DNA of 64,000 nucleotides, from positions 22,471 to 86,470 of the forward strand of contig NZ_JARUXC010000017.1 in NCBI RefSeq assembly GCF_030433855.1, read 5' to 3'. The first letter of the stretch is position 1, and each line of letters begins with the position of its first letter. Source of the stretch: Agreia sp. PsM10 (lineage in GTDB: Bacteria > Actinomycetota > Actinomycetes > Actinomycetales > Microbacteriaceae). The notes beneath the pieces are model-generated. The model saw nothing but the letters and a program-made list of their open reading frames with translations. It had not been told where the DNA came from and searched no databases. Position numbers and translations under genes: made by a program. Positions 60,471 to 64,000 of the stretch are shown here, piece after piece.

Positions 60471-61129
60471 AACAAACGCAGAATCGCCTCGGCGCGCGAG
60501 GCGGTGGCCTCGATCACCTCTGCATTGCGCTGATCGCTGCCGAGTGCCCAAAGCTCTGCTTCTTCGTGCGACTTGCCGTAAGCCTCATGCCGCTTGACCA
60601 GTCGCTCGTGCCGCACGGCCTCAACCGGCGCGAGGAACCAGACCTGGTCGATCGCGGCCCGGGCCTGCGGCCACGCTCCGCTCTCGAGCAGGAGATAGTT
60701 GCCCTCCGTGACGATGAGCGGGGTGTCGGGGTGAACCGGGATGGATGAGCCGATGGGCTCTTCGATCTCGCGGCGAAAGCGCGGCGCGTAGACGATCGCA
60801 TCGTCACCGGCGAGGTTCGACTGCTGCTGGCCGCGGATGCGGGTCATCAGGCTGGCGTAGCCTGCGGCGTCGAACGTGTCGTGGGCGCCTTTGCGGTCTC
60901 GGCGGCCGAGCGCGAGCAGCACCTCGTTGGCGAGATGGAAACCATCCATCGGCACGAGCGCCGCCAGATCAGGGCCGAGCGCATCGACGACTTGCTCCGC
61001 GACGGTCGATTTGCCCGCGCCGGGTGCTCCCGTGAAGCCGAGGATGTGCCGTTCGCCCGGCACGGCCAGAGCACGCGCACGGTCGAACAGCTCCTCAAGA
61101 GAGAGTTCCTGCACGGTCAGATCGATCAC
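60467..61129 (-). CDS. P-loop kinase, FrcK/uridine-kinase-like (first copy)
   Basis: A 220-residue kinase. Walker A GAPGAGKST at 34-42; PMDGFHLANEVLLALGRRDR and KGAHDTFDAAGYASLMTRIR as the acceptor region; LIVTEGNYLLLESGAWPQAR as the Walker B region. In rhizobial frcBCAK operons, a protein of this type accompanies the fructose transporter. GTG 61129 overlaps the PfkB stop (GTGA). The tandem arrangement with 59703-60470 suggests duplication followed by divergence. Confidence 0.84.
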   Translation of the reverse strand: MIDLTVQELSLEELFDRARALAVPGERHILGFTGAPGAGKSTVAEQVVDALGPDLAALVPMDGFHLANEVLLALGRRDRKGAHDTFDAAGYASLMTRIRGQQQSNLAGDDAIVYAPRFRREIEEPIGSSIPVHPDTPLIVTEGNYLLLESGAWPQARAAIDQVWFLAPVEAVRHERLVKRHEAYGKSHEEAELWALGSDQRNAEVIEATASRAEAILRLL

Positions 61130-62028
61130 GGGGTCATCTCCAGGGGGTTCAGTTCTGCGAGGTTCTCGAGCCACGCCCGCGGGCCCACGATGGAGCAGCG
61201 CAGGGCCGCGACGCGGGCTGCCGCGCGGATTCGGTCGGGAAGCCCGAGCGAGTCGAGTGTCGAATAATAAGCGTAGGCGCCGTGGAACACATCGCCCGCG
61301 CCGAGGGTATCGGCCGCGGTGATGGCTGGCACGGTGACAGAGCCGGATGCGCCGTCGCGCCACCAGAGCACGTCGCCGTCGCCGTGGGTCGTCACCACGG
61401 TGTCGACGCCGGCGGCCACGAGTTCGGCCGCCGTTCCGTGCGAGTCCGACGAGCCCGGCATGCGGAAATCGTCGGAGCAGACCATGTCATCCGCCTGGGT
61501 CATGAGTTCGGCCATGACCGTTTTCCATCGGCCGGCGTCAACGACCACCCGCATGCCGCGAGCCCGGGCAGCCGTCGCGAAAGTCGTGGCGACGAGCGGG
61601 TGGTGCCCGTCGATCATAACGACGTCGGCGCCGTCGAGCACCGCCTCGGCATCGGAGGGCGCGTCGACCACGAGCGAGGCCGCGTCTGCACCGATCACCG
61701 ATCGTTCTCCGGTCGCGATGGTCACGGCTACGGCCGACACCGGTGCAGGAACAGATGAGCCGGGCGTCACGTCGACGACCTCGACCCCGTGGTCCTCGAG
61801 CTCGGATGCGATCAGTCGTGCGATCGCAGACTGCCCGAGTGCCGTGACGAGCACTGCCCGGCCGCCGAGTCCGGCGAATGCGATGGCCGCGTTGGCCGCC
61901 GGTCCGCCGGCGGCCACGAACTGCTCACGTGCGGTGATCTTCTGGTTGGCTGCCGGCCCCGCGTCGACTCGATTGATGACGTCGAGCGTGGCGAGCCCGA
62001 CGAAGACTCCGCGGGGGCGTTCAGGCAC
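61126..62028 (-). CDS. PfkB-family carbohydrate kinase
   Basis: A 300-residue ribokinase-like sugar kinase. Seen: the N-terminal GLATLDVINRVD, the substrate loop AAGGPAANAAIAFAGLGGRA at about 39-58, and the ATP and catalytic motif AADTLGAGDVFHGAY at about 235-250, with the base Asp in GAGD. It phosphorylates the imported sugar. GTG 62028 overlaps the ATPase stop by eight bases, so the genes are coupled. The substrate is unknown; fructose, a deoxy sugar or a related hexose are candidates. Confidence 0.9.
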   Translation of the reverse strand: MPERPRGVFVGLATLDVINRVDAGPAANQKITAREQFVAAGGPAANAAIAFAGLGGRAVLVTALGQSAIARLIASELEDHGVEVVDVTPGSSVPAPVSAVAVTIATGERSVIGADAASLVVDAPSDAEAVLDGADVVMIDGHHPLVATTFATAARARGMRVVVDAGRWKTVMAELMTQADDMVCSDDFRMPGSSDSHGTAAELVAAGVDTVVTTHGDGDVLWWRDGASGSVTVPAITAADTLGAGDVFHGAYAYYSTLDSLGLPDRIRAAARVAALRCSIVGPRAWLENLAELNPLEMTP

Positions 62029-62851
62029 CGCCGGCCCGTTCCTCGTCGGTCGGCCTCTCTGCGCCGGTCATCAGAGCGACGACCTCCGACATGGTGCGCT
62101 GCTTCGGGTCGATCACGCCGGCTCGCTGGCCGAGGCGATGAACGTGGATGCGATCGGCCACCTCGAACACGTGCGGCATGTCGTGGCTGATGAGCACCAC
62201 CGGAATTCCTCGGTCGCGAATCGAGCGGATCAGGTCGATGACCTGTCCCGACTCCTTCACCCCGAGGGCCGCGGTCGGTTCGTCCATGATGATCACGCCT
62301 CGCCCGAAAGCGGCGGCACGCACCACGGCAACTCCCTGCCGCTGTCCGCCCGAGAGCGTCTCGACCGCCTGGGTCACGGATTTGATTCCGATCTTGAGAT
62401 CGGCGAGGTGATCGCTCGATTCGGCGCGCATCCGGGGCATATCGAGCCGACGGAACACGGTTCCCATGATTCCCTTGCGGCGCACCTCGCGCCCGAGGAA
62501 CACGTTCGAGGCGATGTCGAGCGCGGGAATAACGGCAAGATCTTGATAGACCGTCTCGATGCCGTGGCTGCGGGCATCGCGGGTGTTCCGGAACGAGACC
62601 TTCTCGCCGTTCATGAAAATCTCCCCGGCATCCGGCACGAGTGCGCCGGCGAGGGCCTTGATGAGGCTCGACTTGCCGGCGCCGTTGTCGCCGACGACGG
62701 CGAGCACCTCGCCGGGCCTCAGAGAGAAGTCGGCTCCGTTGATGGCGGTGACGCTGCCATACCTCTTGACGAGCCCGTGGGCTTCGAGGGCAGGCGCGAC
62801 GGACGGGGCCGCCGTGACAGCGTCGGGTGGGGTGACGGGTGAGTCAGTCAT
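62021..62851 (-). CDS. Sugar ABC transporter ATPase, single-domain (FrcA-like)
   Basis: A 276-residue ATPase. Walker A GDNGAGKSS, Q-loop VYQDLAVIPALDIASNVFLG, signature LSGGQRQ, Walker B VIIMDEPTAALGV and the switch His in VVLISHDMPHVFEVAD. It has one ABC module instead of the two fused in RbsA-type proteins, which matches FrcA. ATG 62851 overlaps the permease stop (ATGA). Confidence 0.92.
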   Translation of the reverse strand: MTDSPVTPPDAVTAAPSVAPALEAHGLVKRYGSVTAINGADFSLRPGEVLAVVGDNGAGKSSLIKALAGALVPDAGEIFMNGEKVSFRNTRDARSHGIETVYQDLAVIPALDIASNVFLGREVRRKGIMGTVFRRLDMPRMRAESSDHLADLKIGIKSVTQAVETLSGGQRQGVAVVRAAAFGRGVIIMDEPTAALGVKESGQVIDLIRSIRDRGIPVVLISHDMPHVFEVADRIHVHRLGQRAGVIDPKQRTMSEVVALMTGAERPTDEERAGGA

Positions 62852-63855
62852 AGTGACCTCCGGCGTGCGAACTGGTCGACCGTGACGGCGACGATGACAA
62901 GGATCCCGGTTGCAATGTTCTGGTACAGGCTGTCGACGCCTGCCTGGGTGAGCCCGTTGCGCAGCACACCGACGATGAGCGTACCGATGAGGGTTCCGAT
63001 GACACCGCCGCGTCCTCCGAAGAGGCTTGTTCCGCCGATGACCACCGCAGTGATCGTCTCGAGGTTGGCGTTCTGGTAGGCGTTCGGGTCGGCATTGGGG
63101 ATGCGCCCGAGTGCGGCCCAGGCGCCGATCGCCGCGATGACGCCCGCGACGATGTAGACCGAGAACAGGTTGCGCTCGCTCTTGATGCCCGAGAGCTTCG
63201 ATGCGGTGATGTTGCCGCCCACCGCGTAGACGTGCTTGCCCCACGCGGTCTGCGACAGTGCGTACCAGACAACCGCGTACACGAGCAGCATGGCGACGAC
63301 GCCGTACGTGGTCGAGAACGCCCCGACCCTGAACGAGGTTCCGAGGAAGGTCAGCGGACCGTTCGGAACCTGGTAGGTCTGCGAGCCGGCGAGAAGCCGG
63401 GTCGCTGCCTGGATGGCCGTGAAGGTTCCGAGGGTGACGATGAAGGGTGGCAGCCGCAGCGCCGTCACGAGACCGCCATTCAGGGCCCCCAGCACGACGC
63501 ACACGCCGAAGGTGGCGAAAAGCGCCACGAATGGGCCGTTGGCGCCGGCCGTCTGGGCCATGACGATGGTGCCCAGCACGGCGACCGCGCCGATCGACAG
63601 ATCGATGCCGGAGGTGAGGATGATCAGCGTCTGGCCGACGGCGAGGATGCCGACGACGACCGACTGCTGAAGGATCAGCGACACGTTGGTCGGGTTGAGG
63701 AAGGTGTCGGAGATCACGCTGAAGATGATGATCGCCAGCACGAGGGCGACGAGCGGGCCCAGAAGGGGCTCGCGCAGGATTCTGCTGAGAACCGGGTGCG
63801 ATCTGCCCCGGCTGTTCACATCGACGGCCGATGTGGACATGGTTGGTGTGGACAT
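62848..63855 (-). CDS. Sugar ABC transporter permease (FrcC/RbsC-like)
   Basis: A 335-residue membrane permease with about 9-10 hydrophobic segments. Seen: VGQTLIILTSGIDLSIGAVA near 75-95, the hallmark of ribose/fructose-type permeases, LGALNGGLVTALRLPPFIVT and GGTSLFGGRGGVIGTLIGT. First readable gene of the operon. GGAGGAG precedes ATG 63855; the N-terminus repeats MSTPTM-STSAV, and an ATG at 63840 is a weaker alternative. The expected binding-protein gene would lie beyond the damaged contig end. Confidence 0.92.
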   Translation of the reverse strand: MSTPTMSTSAVDVNSRGRSHPVLSRILREPLLGPLVALVLAIIIFSVISDTFLNPTNVSLILQQSVVVGILAVGQTLIILTSGIDLSIGAVAVLGTIVMAQTAGANGPFVALFATFGVCVVLGALNGGLVTALRLPPFIVTLGTFTAIQAATRLLAGSQTYQVPNGPLTFLGTSFRVGAFSTTYGVVAMLLVYAVVWYALSQTAWGKHVYAVGGNITASKLSGIKSERNLFSVYIVAGVIAAIGAWAALGRIPNADPNAYQNANLETITAVVIGGTSLFGGRGGVIGTLIGTLIVGVLRNGLTQAGVDSLYQNIATGILVIVAVTVDQFARRRSL

Positions 63856-63871
63856 GAGCTCCTCCAGTGGT

Positions 63872-64000
<129 letters not shown>

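Overview
The window is high-GC (close to 70 percent by eye), densely packed DNA from an actinobacterium. The evidence is an HspR-controlled dnaK operon with HAIR operators, a bifunctional-type dCTP deaminase, a C50 carotenoid operon with split crtYe/crtYf cyclase genes, GTG and TTG starts, 1-8 nt stop/start overlaps, and several genes with a TAnnnT -10 box set so that transcription would begin on the start codon (leaderless mRNA). The gene set and dispersed palindromes fit the family Microbacteriaceae; genus cannot be told. No tRNA, rRNA, CRISPR array, phage gene or transposase was seen. The right end (63872-64000) is G/C homopolymer, almost certainly a sequencing or assembly artefact at a contig end.

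Layout. 1-647: partial unknown gene (-). 729-1316: dcd (+). 1420-7909: mrp cation/proton antiporter operon (-), A and B fused, order AB-C-D-E-F-G. 8053-9337: SDR (-) and divergent HxlR regulator (+) around a perfect 23-bp palindrome. 9309-15289: idi (-), then crtE-crtB-crtI-crtYe-crtYf-crtEb (+). 15299-19304: nuclease-like protein, MFS permease, ROK-like regulator. 19486-23547: dnaK-grpE-dnaJ-hspR. 23618-28519: short glpX, GNAT, GT87-type glycosyltransferase, two methyltransferases. 28626-37440: GntR-Cache regulator facing an operon for aldehyde dehydrogenase, GABA-type transaminase, copper amine oxidase, Usp and APC permease. 37544-42884: two small unknown genes, an NlpC/P60 hydrolase, a SWIM-SNF2 helicase. 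42935-51357: nine-gene flavin-monooxygenase operon. 51534-58760: unknown gene, clpB without N-domain, amino-acid permease, nitroreductase, threonine aldolase, HAD phosphatase. 58747-63855: sugar ABC transport and kinase operon, its start beside the contig end.

How the genes work together. The copper amine oxidase operon forms a plausible route from a diamine such as putrescine, through 4-aminobutyraldehyde and GABA, to succinate semialdehyde, with its own importer. The nine-gene operon pairs a NMT1/THI5-like ABC importer with two flavin reductases (MsuE-like, RutF-like), a RutA-like and a NtaA-like flavin monooxygenase, a RutB-like hydrolase and an MFS exporter. It looks like uptake and oxidative opening of a heterocycle, amide or sulfonate, and is the best candidate here for an undescribed pathway. 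The crt operon with divergent idi should give a C50 carotenoid. dnaK and clpB carry matching HAIR sites and so should share HspR control.

Small-scale structure is rich: at least three families of dispersed palindromes. One lies inside the N-terminal coding parts of grpE and an APC permease and is translated there as low-complexity peptide. All functions are read from motifs and context; no database search was run.
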